Origin: VRUE01 sp035605695
Lineage (GTDB): Bacteria > Actinomycetota > Thermoleophilia > Solirubrobacterales > 70-9
Length of the DNA stretch: 64,000 nucleotides
Reading direction: 5' to 3'
Assembly: GCA_035605695.1 (NCBI GenBank)
Contig: DATNGZ010000064.1
Location: 26,907-90,906 of the forward strand
The notes below the pieces were generated by a model, which was not told the origin of the DNA, searched no databases, and saw only the letters and a list, made by a program, of their open reading frames with translations. The number at the start of each line of letters is the position of its first letter. Within the stretch, counting starts at the first letter, position 1. Shown piece by piece: positions 32,802 through 40,682 of this stretch. The position numbers and the translations under genes were made by a program.

Positions 32802-34181
32802 ATGATGCGATTTCTGCGCCCACTTCGCGCTCGCCTCCGCCACCTCGCGGTAAGCGAGCACGGCTTCGCCCTGCCGACGGCGCTCTTCGCGACGATCGCC
32901 AGCCTGGGCCTTGCAAGTGCGGCCGTGATCGCCTCGGTCGACGTGCAGCAGGGCACGAAGCGAGACAGCGCCTCGAAGAGCTCGATTGCGGCGGCTGACG
33001 CAGGTGCAAGCGTTGCCTTGCTGCGGCTCAATCGCTACGCGAGCGCCTTTACCTCCTCGACCCCTTGCCTTGCCGCTCCCGCCGGCACTCTGGTCCTCAG
33101 CGCCGCCAGCAGCGGTGGCTGGTGCCCCGGGATATCGGGAACGGTTGGGAGCGCCACCTACAGCTACTGGGTCGGCCCGGCAGCTGTTGACAGCACGCGG
33201 ACGGTCGTCGCAACCGGCACGTCGGGAAACGTCACCAGGCGCATCGCGATCTCCTTCAAAACAACCACCGTCGGCAGCATCTTTGACAGCGCAGGCGTGA
33301 TCGGGCAGGACAAAATCACGATGACGAACAACTCCGACATCCGCGTGGGAGTCGGCACCAACGGCGACGTCAGCCTCTCCAACAGCGCCAACATCTGCGG
33401 CAACATCCGCCACGGCGTGGGGAAGAAAGTCAGCTTCGAAAACAGCTCGGGACAGTGCAGCGGCTACGGGGAAAGCGAAGGCAACCAGACCCTGCCGGAG
33501 GTGAGCACCTTCATGCCCACCGACATCGCCACGAATAACTACAACTACCGCCTGGCCCAGTGCGTCTCCAAAGAAAAACCGGTCGGCTGCGAAACCGACA
33601 CCTACACCGACAAACGAAGCAGCACAGTGCCTTGGAATTTGACCACGCGGACGATCTCCACCGAACACAACGAGACGCTGACCTTGGGTGGCGGCGACTA
33701 CTGGATCTGCCGATTGGAACTGGGCAACAACTCCCATCTGGTGATGGCAAGTGGCGCAAAAGTCCGCCTTTTCTTCGATACCCCGGAGCACTGCGGGATC
33801 AAATCGGGTGGCACGCAAGTCGAAATATCCAACCACGCGGACATCACCGCGACTGGCTACAGCCCGACTATCGGCAATTACGAAGTGCCGGGGCTCTACC
33901 TGATGGGCTCGACGACGATCCCGACCGTCGCAAACTGGTCCAACAACACCGAGACCAACGAGTTGATCTTCTACGCGCCGCACACCGATATCTCAATCGA
34001 CAACAAAGCCACTTACATAGGCGTGCTTGCGGGCAAGACCGTGACGATCGGCAACCACGCCGTCGTCAAGCAAGACGCCGGCTTCAAAGGGCCGCAGCTT
34101 GGCGGCGCGACGATCTACCAGCGCCAGTCCTACGTCGAGTGCACCGGCGCCACCGCCTCGCCGCCCAACGCCTACTGCTGA
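32802..34181 (+). CDS. PilX-like pilin-type surface protein (DUF7305-like)
   Basis: The 459-residue protein has a pilin-like N-terminal helix (EHGFALPTALFATIASLGLAS, split around residue 19) and then a helix of SKSSIAAADAGASVALLRLNRYAS. This layout is seen in PilX-type minor pilins. The C-terminal two thirds is beta-rich and Asn/Thr/Gly-rich, with repeats such as NNSDIRVG, NNSHLVMASG and NHADITATG, and matches the DUF7305 right-handed beta type. Five or more cysteine pairs suggest disulfide stabilisation outside the cell. Confidence 0.7.
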   Translation: MMRFLRPLRARLRHLAVSEHGFALPTALFATIASLGLASAAVIASVDVQQGTKRDSASKSSIAAADAGASVALLRLNRYASAFTSSTPCLAAPAGTLVLSAASSGGWCPGISGTVGSATYSYWVGPAAVDSTRTVVATGTSGNVTRRIAISFKTTTVGSIFDSAGVIGQDKITMTNNSDIRVGVGTNGDVSLSNSANICGNIRHGVGKKVSFENSSGQCSGYGESEGNQTLPEVSTFMPTDIATNNYNYRLAQCVSKEKPVGCETDTYTDKRSSTVPWNLTTRTISTEHNETLTLGGGDYWICRLELGNNSHLVMASGAKVRLFFDTPEHCGIKSGGTQVEISNHADITATGYSPTIGNYEVPGLYLMGSTTIPTVANWSNNTETNELIFYAPHTDISIDNKATYIGVLAGKTVTIGNHAVVKQDAGFKGPQLGGATIYQRQSYVECTGATASPPNAYC

Positions 34182-34225
34182 ATTCAAGCTCGCGGCAATT
34201 GCTGTCGAGCTAAGTAAGCGAAGGT

Positions 34226-34846
34226 ATGAGAGACAAGCTCAACAGCAACCCTTTGGCGCAGCTCGCCGTGGTCGGTTGCCTGCTGCTGGCCGTTGGCGTC
34301 TTCGTGATGTCCTCGATGGGGGGTGGGGGGGAAGAAGAAGGCGAAACGACGACCACGTCCTCCTCGGCGACCCTGACCACACCCGAAGGCTCGGCCTCGG
34401 TCACGGCGACGGTGACGACTCCGGTCGAAGGCGCCGAAGCAGCCCCAACCTCCGTGCCGCCGCTTCCACCTGAAGCGGCGAGCGCCGCGCCCAAGCTTCC
34501 ACGATCCGTGACGTCGGCATTTGCCGACAATCGCACCGTCGTCCTCCTCTTCGTCCACGACGGCGGCATCGACGACCAGGCGGTCAAGGCGACCGTGGCC
34601 GGGCTGCATTCGCTCCCGGACGTAACACCGTTCGTCGTGCCCGCCGATCGCATCGCCCGCTATGCCGCCATCGCCCAGGGGGTAGCGGTCGATCGCGTGC
34701 CCGCCCTGGTCGTGCTGCGACCGAAGCGCCTCAACCACGGTATCCCGGTTGCCTCGGTCCACTACGGCTTCCAAAGCCCCGAGAGCGTCACCCAGGCCGT
34801 CATCGACGCCGGATACAAGGGCCGCACTCTCGACTACCACCCCTGA
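34226..34846 (+). CDS. Membrane-anchored thioredoxin-like protein
   Basis: The 206-residue protein has one N-terminal membrane helix (LAQLAVVGCLLLAVGVFVM, residues 10-28) and a Gly/Glu/Thr/Pro-rich linker to about residue 90. The C-terminal domain (NRTVVLLFVHDGGIDDQAVK and GVAVDRVPALVVLRPK) has the strand-helix and cis-Pro loop of thioredoxin folds but no CxxC. It is therefore unlikely to be an oxidoreductase. It sits directly before pilB and may be a structural pilus accessory protein. Confidence 0.6.
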   Translation: MRDKLNSNPLAQLAVVGCLLLAVGVFVMSSMGGGGEEEGETTTTSSSATLTTPEGSASVTATVTTPVEGAEAAPTSVPPLPPEAASAAPKLPRSVTSAFADNRTVVLLFVHDGGIDDQAVKATVAGLHSLPDVTPFVVPADRIARYAAIAQGVAVDRVPALVVLRPKRLNHGIPVASVHYGFQSPESVTQAVIDAGYKGRTLDYHP

Positions 34847-34848
34847 GC

Positions 34849-36645
34849 ATGGACGCCAGGGACCTCCCCACGCACCTGCGTCCCGTTCCCGACTCCGGCG
34901 ATTCGACCGCCCCGGCGCTGGAGCCCGACAACGGTGGCACCCTCGGCCTCACCCCGCCACTCGTCCGCGGACGTTCCAGCGGCTTCGTCACCGACGTGCT
35001 GGTCGACCTCGGCTACGCCCCCGAAGACCGGGCGCGACTGGCGATCGAAGAAGCGCGGACGGCCGGCCGTCCACCGGAGCTGCTGCTGCTCGATCAGGGC
35101 GCGATCAGCGGCGATCAGCTCTCGCGGGCCGTCGCCGAGCGCTACGGCCTCGATCACGTCGACCTCTCCGTCTACCACGTCGACATGGCCGCGGCCAACC
35201 TGATCTCGGTCGGCACCGCCCGCCGTTACAAGGCTCTGCCCGTCGGCTTCGTCGACAAGGACACCCTGCTGGTCGCGATGGCCGACCCGACCAACGTGCT
35301 GGCGGTCGACGACATCCAGATCGCCACCGGGCTCGACTGCCGCGTGGCGGTCGCCGCCGACGAGGACATCGAGGCCCTGGTCACTCGCCTCAACACGCTG
35401 CAGAGCGCCGTCAGCGAGGCGGTAACCGAGGGGGAGGCCCAGGCCGAAGAGAACGAACTGGCGCCCGTCGCCGACATGGAAGTCAGCGCCGAGGACGCGC
35501 CCGTGATCAAGCTCGTCTACAGCATCCTCGGCCAGGCGGTGGGGGAGGGCGCCTCCGACGTCCACTTCGAGGCCGGTGAGGAGGAGATGCGGGTCCGCTT
35601 CCGCATCGACGGCGTGCTGCGCGAGTCGGCGCACGTGCCAAAGCGGATGATCAACGCGGTCGTCTCGCGGGTGAAGATCATGAGCGACCTCAACATCGCC
35701 GAGAAGCGGGTGCCGCAGGACGGTCGGGTCAGCGTCACGGTCGAGGATCGCCGCATCGACCTGCGCGTCACGACCCTGCCCACCCAGCGTGGCGAGGGGG
35801 CGACGATCCGCATCCTCGACAAGGCCAACGCGCAGCGCACGCTCGACGAGCTCGGCATGTACGGCTCGGCGCGGGAGCGCTTCGAGGCCTCCTTCCACCA
35901 GGCCTACGGCGCCGTTCTGGTCACCGGCCCGACCGGCTCGGGCAAGTCGACGACGCTCTACGCGGCCCTGCAGGAGGTCAACAGCGTCGAGAAGAACATC
36001 ATCACGATCGAGGACCCGGTCGAGTACCGGCTCAACGGCGTCAACCAGATGAACGTCAACCGCAAGGCGGGGCTCGACTTCGCCACCGGCCTGCGCTCGA
36101 TCCTGCGCGCCGACCCCGACATCGTCATGGTCGGCGAGATCCGCGACGGCGAGACGGCGCGGATCGCGATCGAGGCGGCGCTGACCGGGCACATGATGCT
36201 GAGCACCCTGCACACCAACGACGCCCCCGGCGCGATCGCCCGCCTGACCAAGATGGGCATCGAGGCCTTCCTCACCGCCTCGGCGGTCGACTGCGTAGTC
36301 GCCCAGCGGCTTGCGCGCAAGCTCTGCACCCACTGCAAGCGCCGAACCGCGCTCGCGCCTGAGGTGCTCGAGGCGGCGGACGTCCGCACCGGCGCCGAGA
36401 TCGAAGCCTACGAGCCGGTCGGCTGCGCTCGCTGCAACCAGAGTGGCTACCGCGGCCGGGTCGGGATCTTCTCGGTGATGCCGATGAGCGAGCGGATCAA
36501 GGAGCTCACCGTCGCCGCGGCCTCGGAGGCGGAGATCGCCGCCGTCGCCCTCGAGGAGGGCATGCTCACCCTGCGCCAGGACGGCGTCGGCAAGGTGCGG
36601 GCCGGCAAGACCAGCCTCGAGGAGGTCCTGCGTGTCACCGCCTGA
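34849..36645 (+). CDS. pilB: Type IV pilus assembly ATPase PilB
   Basis: The 598-residue extension motor starts with an MshEN/T2SSE_N-like domain (about residues 43-150: VLVDLGYAPEDRARLAIEEAR, then DQGAISGDQLSRAVAERYGL). The second part has Walker A GPTGSGKSTTLY, Walker B DPDIVMVGEIRDGET and the zinc tetracysteine CTHCKRR...CARCNQSGYRGR. In MshE the N-domain binds c-di-GMP, but the RLG motifs are degenerate here (GFV and RPP), so binding is uncertain. It follows the thioredoxin-like gene by 2 bases. Confidence 0.93.
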   Translation: MDARDLPTHLRPVPDSGDSTAPALEPDNGGTLGLTPPLVRGRSSGFVTDVLVDLGYAPEDRARLAIEEARTAGRPPELLLLDQGAISGDQLSRAVAERYGLDHVDLSVYHVDMAAANLISVGTARRYKALPVGFVDKDTLLVAMADPTNVLAVDDIQIATGLDCRVAVAADEDIEALVTRLNTLQSAVSEAVTEGEAQAEENELAPVADMEVSAEDAPVIKLVYSILGQAVGEGASDVHFEAGEEEMRVRFRIDGVLRESAHVPKRMINAVVSRVKIMSDLNIAEKRVPQDGRVSVTVEDRRIDLRVTTLPTQRGEGATIRILDKANAQRTLDELGMYGSARERFEASFHQAYGAVLVTGPTGSGKSTTLYAALQEVNSVEKNIITIEDPVEYRLNGVNQMNVNRKAGLDFATGLRSILRADPDIVMVGEIRDGETARIAIEAALTGHMMLSTLHTNDAPGAIARLTKMGIEAFLTASAVDCVVAQRLARKLCTHCKRRTALAPEVLEAADVRTGAEIEAYEPVGCARCNQSGYRGRVGIFSVMPMSERIKELTVAAASEAEIAAVALEEGMLTLRQDGVGKVRAGKTSLEEVLRVTA

Positions 36646-36705
36646 GCAGCGCCCTCCCCGTTTTCGGGTATCGAGTATTCGGCCTGGACGGTCGATCTAA
36701 CCGCT

Positions 36706-37842
36706 ATGGATTTCGACTTCTCAGAGGTGCTGCGACGCATGGTCGAGGCCAACGCCTCCGACGTGCATCTGACCGCGGGCTTCCCGCCGGCGATTCGCGA
36801 AAAGGGCGCGATCACGGCGATGGAGGGCTTTCCTGTGCTTACCGGCCAGGAGACCCGCGAGGTCGTCTACAGCATCCTCAACGACGATCAGCGCAAGCGC
36901 TTCGAGAACCACAAACAGCTCGACTTCGCCTACGCGATCCCCGGCGTCGCCCGTTTCCGCGTCAACTGCTTCTTCCAGCGCGGCGCCGTCAGCGCTGCCT
37001 TCCGCCTGGTCCCGCAGGACATCCCCGCCCTCGATTCGCTCGGCGTGCCGCAGATCCTCCGCGAGCTGACCGCCAAACCACGCGGCTTCGTCCTCGTCAC
37101 CGGCCCGACCGGCTCGGGCAAGTCGACGACCCTGGCGGCGATGCTCGACGTGATCAACACCGAGCGCCCCGACCACATCCTCACGATCGAGGACCCGATC
37201 GAGTTCCTGCACCAGCACAAGCGCTCGATCGTCAACCAGCGCGAGGTCGGCTCCGACGCCGAGGACTTCGCACTCGGCCTGCGCGCCGCCCTGCGAGAGG
37301 ACCCCGACGTGATCCTCGTCGGCGAGATGCGCGACCTGGAGACGATCTCCACGGCGCTGACCGCGGCCGAGACCGGCCACCTCGTCTTCGCCACCCTGCA
37401 CACCCAGTCGACCGCGCAGACGGTCGACCGGATCATCGACGTCTTCCCGCCCCAGCAGCAGGGTCAGGTGCGCACCCAGCTTTCGATCGCCCTGCAGGGG
37501 ATCGTCACCCAGCAGCTGTTGCCGACCGCCGATGGGATCGGCCGCGTCGTCGCCACCGAGGTGCTGGTGCCGACGCCGGCGATCCGCAACCTGATCCGCG
37601 AGGGCAAGACCCACCAGATCTACGCCGCCGTGCAGACCTCCGGCGCGGTCGGCATGCAGACGATGGACGCCGACCTCGCCCGGCTTGTGCGGGCCGGCAA
37701 GATCTCCCGCACGCTGGCCGAGCAGCGCGCGTCCGTGCCGGAGGAGCTGAAACGCCTTCTGGGCGGGGTGCAGCCGCAGCCGCAGATGGACAACGGCCTG
37801 GCCCAGCCGTCCACTCCGCCCGCCTACACGGCCGGGGCGTAG
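36706..37842 (+). CDS. pilT: Type IV pilus retraction ATPase PilT
   Basis: The 378-residue protein has SDVHLTAGFPPAIRE near residue 18, Walker A GPTGSGKSTT near 136, Walker B DPDVILVGEMRDLET and the PilT-specific AIRNLIREGKTHQI near 284. The last motif is essential for retraction in known PilTs, so this is the canonical retraction motor. A proline-rich tail (QPQMDNGLAQPSTPPAYT) follows the core. It precedes pilC by 3 bases. The 60-base gap after pilB shows no clear promoter. Confidence 0.93.
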   Translation: MDFDFSEVLRRMVEANASDVHLTAGFPPAIREKGAITAMEGFPVLTGQETREVVYSILNDDQRKRFENHKQLDFAYAIPGVARFRVNCFFQRGAVSAAFRLVPQDIPALDSLGVPQILRELTAKPRGFVLVTGPTGSGKSTTLAAMLDVINTERPDHILTIEDPIEFLHQHKRSIVNQREVGSDAEDFALGLRAALREDPDVILVGEMRDLETISTALTAAETGHLVFATLHTQSTAQTVDRIIDVFPPQQQGQVRTQLSIALQGIVTQQLLPTADGIGRVVATEVLVPTPAIRNLIREGKTHQIYAAVQTSGAVGMQTMDADLARLVRAGKISRTLAEQRASVPEELKRLLGGVQPQPQMDNGLAQPSTPPAYTAGA

Positions 37843-37845
37843 GCG

Positions 37846-39090
37846 ATGGCCGGCGCGACGACCTTTGCGTTCCGGGCCATGGACGTGGCCGGTGTCTCTT
37901 CTGCGGGGGAGCTCGAGGCCGAGTCCAAGGCGCAGGTCTCCGAGCAGCTGCGCCAGCGCGGCCTGATCGTCCTCGACGTCTCCGAAAAGACCTCGCCGAT
38001 CAACGTCGAGGACTTCTTCAAGCGCTTCAAGGGCATCGACATGCGCGAGCTGGCTGTCTTCTCGCGCCAGTTCGCGACCCTCGTCTCCTCGGGGATGCCG
38101 ATGCTGCGGGCCCTGTACACGCTCGAGGAGCAGACCCAGGACGACGAGATCCGCGAGGCCATCGGCGGGGTGCGTGCGGACGTCGAGGCTGGCTCGACCC
38201 TCGAGCAGGCGATGGAGCGCCACCCGAAAGTCTTCGACCGCCTCTACCGCGCGATGGTCCGCTCGGGGGAGCAATCCGGGCGGCTCGAGGAGGCCCTCGA
38301 CCGGATCGCCTTCCAAGTAGAGAAAACCGACGCGCTGCGGCGCCAGGTCAAATCGGCGCTGATGTACCCGATTCTGATCTTCGTCGTGGCGATGCTCGTG
38401 CTGGTCGCCGTGGTCGCCTTCGTGATCCCCGTCTTCGTCGGCATCTTCGAACAGATCGCCGAAGAAAACCCCGGCGAAAAGGCGGAGCTGCCGTTTCCGA
38501 CCCAGATCTGCGTCACCGCCTCCGATGCGATCACCGGCTACTGGTTCGTGCTCATCCCCGCCTTGGTCGCCGCCTTGGTCTTCTTCTTCAGGTGGAAGCG
38601 CACCGAACGCGGCAAACAGATGTGGGACCGCCTCGTGTTGCGCATCCCCTTCAAGATCGGCGACGTGATCCAGAAGGTTGCGCTGGCGCGCTGGTCGCGC
38701 ACCTTTGCCGGCTCGGTCTCCTCCGGCGTGCCGATGCTGCAATCGATCAAGTTGACCGGGGAGACCTCGGGCAACATCGTCGTCGAGCAGGCGATGGACG
38801 ACGTCTACGCCTCGGTCAAGCGCGGCGGCTCGATCGCCGGCCCGATCCAGGGCAACGCGATCTTCCCGCCGATGGTCGGCCACATGATCGCGGTCGGCGA
38901 GGAGACCGGACAGCTCGAGCACATGCTCGCCAAGATCGCCGACTTCTACGAGGCCGAGGTCGACGCCAAGGTCAAGGCCCTGACCGCCCTGATCGAGCCG
39001 GTGATGATCCTGTTCGTCGGCGGCGTCGTCGGTTTCATCGTGATCGCGATGTACCTGCCGATCTTCAGCCTCTACGACAAGATCCGCTGA
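37846..39090 (+). CDS. pilC: Type IV pilus inner-membrane platform protein PilC
   Basis: The 414-residue protein has two T2SF/GspF repeats. Each has a helical cytoplasmic domain (FSRQFATLVSSGMPMLRALYTLEEQ near residue 70; ARWSRTFAGSVSSGVPMLQSIKL near 285). Three membrane helices separate and follow them (PILIFVVAMLVLVAVVAFVIPVFV; YWFVLIPALVAALVFFF; EPVMILFVGGVVGFIVIAMYLP). It is the platform on which PilB and PilT act. It is the last gene of the pilB-pilT-pilC run before the VapBC pair. Confidence 0.93.
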   Translation: MAGATTFAFRAMDVAGVSSAGELEAESKAQVSEQLRQRGLIVLDVSEKTSPINVEDFFKRFKGIDMRELAVFSRQFATLVSSGMPMLRALYTLEEQTQDDEIREAIGGVRADVEAGSTLEQAMERHPKVFDRLYRAMVRSGEQSGRLEEALDRIAFQVEKTDALRRQVKSALMYPILIFVVAMLVLVAVVAFVIPVFVGIFEQIAEENPGEKAELPFPTQICVTASDAITGYWFVLIPALVAALVFFFRWKRTERGKQMWDRLVLRIPFKIGDVIQKVALARWSRTFAGSVSSGVPMLQSIKLTGETSGNIVVEQAMDDVYASVKRGGSIAGPIQGNAIFPPMVGHMIAVGEETGQLEHMLAKIADFYEAEVDAKVKALTALIEPVMILFVGGVVGFIVIAMYLPIFSLYDKIR

Positions 39091-39119
39091 GCCCCAAGCC
39101 AAGTGCTACGCTGACGCAC

Positions 39120-39401
39120 ATGAACCAGGTCGGCGTCCGCGAGCTGCGGCAGAACCTCTCCCGTTATTTGACGCAGATCAAGGCGGGCGAGAGCTTCATC
39201 GTCACCGAGCGAGGGCGTGAGGTCGCACGGCTGATGCCCTCAGGCCCGGTCGATTCGCCAATCGCCCGCCTCGTGGCAGAGCGAGGGGCGACGATGCCAC
39301 GCGGCAATTTGCCGGCCCGTGTGCGCAGCTCACACACTCTGCCCCCTGCGGGCCCGCCCAGTCGCGAGGTCCTCGACCAGCTCCGGGAAGAGCGGCTATA
39401 G
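39120..39401 (+). CDS. Phd/YefM-type antitoxin
   Basis: The 93-residue protein begins NQVGVRELRQNLSRYLTQIKAGE and then FIVTERGREVARLMP, the DNA-binding dimer motif of Phd/YefM antitoxins. The C-terminal half (SREVLDQLREERL and around it) is the disordered toxin-binding tail. It precedes a PIN-domain toxin gene by 8 bases and lies 29 bases after pilC. It would neutralise the toxin and repress the pair. Confidence 0.85.
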   Translation: MNQVGVRELRQNLSRYLTQIKAGESFIVTERGREVARLMPSGPVDSPIARLVAERGATMPRGNLPARVRSSHTLPPAGPPSREVLDQLREERL

Positions 39402-39409
39402 CGGGGCGC

Positions 39410-39796
39410 TTGGCTTATCTCGACAGCTCGGCCTATGTGAAGTTGCCACTGCGCGAGCCCGAGCTCGACGCCCTGCTGGCGGAGCTGGTCGAGTGGGAGG
39501 GATACGTCTCCAGCGCTTTGCTCGGCGCTGAGGCAATAAGGGTATGCGCCCGCTACGGCGAGCCGTATGCCGCCGATGCTCAGGCTTACCTTCTTGACAT
39601 GGCTCTGCTGCCGCTTGACGATGGGGTCTTGGCTGGCGCCGCCTCGGTTGGCCCAGCGACCCTCCGTAGCCTCGATGCCCTGCATCTGGCGACGGCGCTC
39701 AGTGTGCACGACGACATCGGGATCTTCATCACCTATGACGACCGCCTGGCTTCGGCTGCCGCGGCCAGTGGGCTGAGGGTCAGCTCTCCGTCCTGA
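39410..39796 (+). CDS. PIN-domain toxin (VapC-like ribonuclease)
   Basis: The 128-residue PIN protein keeps the acidic active site: Asp5 (AYLDSSAYVK), Glu41 (GAEAIRV), Asp89 (SLDALHLATA) and Asp110-111 (TYDDRL). VapC toxins cut tRNA or rRNA. The likely start is TTG at 39410, because no ATG or GTG fits the conserved N-terminus. The pair splits the pilus locus between pilC and the riboswitch-controlled pilin. A hairpin with TTTTT follows at 39826. Confidence 0.85.
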   Translation: MAYLDSSAYVKLPLREPELDALLAELVEWEGYVSSALLGAEAIRVCARYGEPYAADAQAYLLDMALLPLDDGVLAGAASVGPATLRSLDALHLATALSVHDDIGIFITYDDRLASAAAASGLRVSSPS

Positions 39797-39825
39797 TTGC
39801 GGCGCTGATGCTGGTTGACACGTTA

Positions 39826-39858
39826 TCTCGGGTTTTGAGCCGAGAAGCCCGACTTTTT
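39826..39858 (+). terminator. Terminator after vapC
   Basis: TCTCGG/CCGAGA and TCGGG/CCCGA form alternative stems, followed by CTTTTTG. It separates the toxin-antitoxin transcript from the riboswitch and pilin gene. TTGACA at 39815-39820 looks like a -35 box but has no convincing -10 at the right distance. Confidence 0.55.
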
Positions 39859-39939
39859 GAGGGAGGAAGTCCAAATTTCGGGGATCAAGGGATTGAGGGG
39901 GCTGTCGATTAGGAGGGGGTGATGAATCTGCCAGTGCTT

Positions 39940-40021
39940 CGGTGCAAAAGGCAAACCCGCTGTGAAGCGGGGGCGCAAAGCCGACGGGGCTCCGTTCTCG
40001 GAGTCAGCCGGGTTACCACCG
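39940..40021 (+). ncRNA. Cyclic di-GMP-I (GEMM) riboswitch
   Basis: The segment keeps the GEMM-I core in order: AAAAGGCAAACC, a stem closed by the GNRA loop GTGA (CCCGCT-GTGA-AGCGGG), GGGCGCAAAGCC, a second stem (GGGGCTCCG...CGGAGTCAGCC) and GGGTTACC. P1 pairs CGGTG at 39940-39944 with CACCG at 40017-40021. The type IV pilin start is 73 bases downstream at 40095. No T-run follows; TAGGT and ACCTA flank the AGGAGG site at 40083-40088, so control of translation start is plausible. Confidence 0.93.
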
Positions 40022-40094
40022 GGGTCGACAGACACCACGTGGCTGCAACGCGACGGGGCTCTGGCGAAATCGATAGGTCCATAGGAGGTACCTA

Positions 40095-40574
40095 ATGTTT
40101 CTCCAGAATCTCCGGGCAAAGGTTGGCGCCCGGCTCAACGGTGACAGCGAGGCCGGCTTCACGCTGATCGAGCTGCTCGTCGTCATGCTCATCCTCGGAA
40201 TCCTGGCCGCGATCGCGCTGCCCGCCTTCTTCAACCAGAAGGAAAAGGCCGGCGACGCAAAGGCAAAGGAGGTCGCTCATACGGTGCAGGTCGCAGTTGA
40301 GACCTGCGCGAGCGATCACAACAACTCATATGCAGAATGTGGCACGGCTGCGAACCTGGCAACGCTGCAGGCGATTGAGCCGACTGTTCCCGCAACAGGC
40401 GTCACTGTTACCTTTCCTGCAGGCTCTGCATACCAGATCGCTTCGAAGGCCTCAGGCGGACTAGAAACCGAATTCCTGATCACGCGAAGTACTGCAGGTG
40501 CACTCAGCTATAGCTGCACGAACCCCGGCAAGGGTGGTTGCCCATCTCCCGCTCCGGGCAACTGGGGTCAATAG
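40095..40574 (+). CDS. pilA: Type IV major pilin (prepilin)
   Basis: The 159-residue prepilin has a 20-residue basic leader ending in Gly, and the class III motif EAGFTLIELLVVMLILGIL. PilD would cut before Phe and methylate it; Glu is at position +5. The globular part has a Cys pair (ETCASDHNNSYAEC) and a Cys-bounded C-terminal loop (SCTNPGKGGC). A strong AGGAGG precedes the ATG. The leader carries a c-di-GMP riboswitch, so pilin synthesis should respond to c-di-GMP. A GC-rich hairpin follows at 40616. Confidence 0.95.
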   Translation: MFLQNLRAKVGARLNGDSEAGFTLIELLVVMLILGILAAIALPAFFNQKEKAGDAKAKEVAHTVQVAVETCASDHNNSYAECGTAANLATLQAIEPTVPATGVTVTFPAGSAYQIASKASGGLETEFLITRSTAGALSYSCTNPGKGGCPSPAPGNWGQ

Positions 40575-40615
40575 CCTCGACCGCATCGTTTGGCCTAGCC
40601 AAGCATGAACGTTGC

Positions 40616-40645
40616 CAAGGGGCGGGCCGAACGGTCCGCCCCTTG
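40616..40645 (+). terminator. Hairpin terminator after pilA
   Basis: CAAGGGGCGG and CCGCCCCTTG pair almost perfectly with a G:T wobble near the loop. The sequence after it (TGCGTTCC) has few Ts, so it may be a partial terminator or an RNA-stabilising stem. Either would favour more pilin transcript than downstream mRNA. Confidence 0.5.
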
Positions 40646-40682
40646 TGCGTTCCCCCGGTGATTTCCCACGCAGCTAAGCGAA

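Noticed and set aside
34834..36333. 499-codon reverse frame opposite pilB
   Set aside because: Antisense shadow of pilB; the translation is a low-complexity Asp/Val/Arg pattern with no family resemblance.
36721..39102. 793-codon open frame on the reverse strand across pilT and pilC
   Set aside because: It mirrors two certain pilus genes; its translation is Asp/Arg/His-rich with no motif. Such antisense frames are common at this GC content.
39120..39796. VapBC pair as part of a mobile island
   Set aside because: No transposase, integrase, flanking repeats or change in base composition is visible.
39815..39843. TTGACA as a pilA promoter
   Set aside because: No acceptable -10 box occurs 16-18 bases downstream, and a terminator-like hairpin follows at once. 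The real promoter was not identified.
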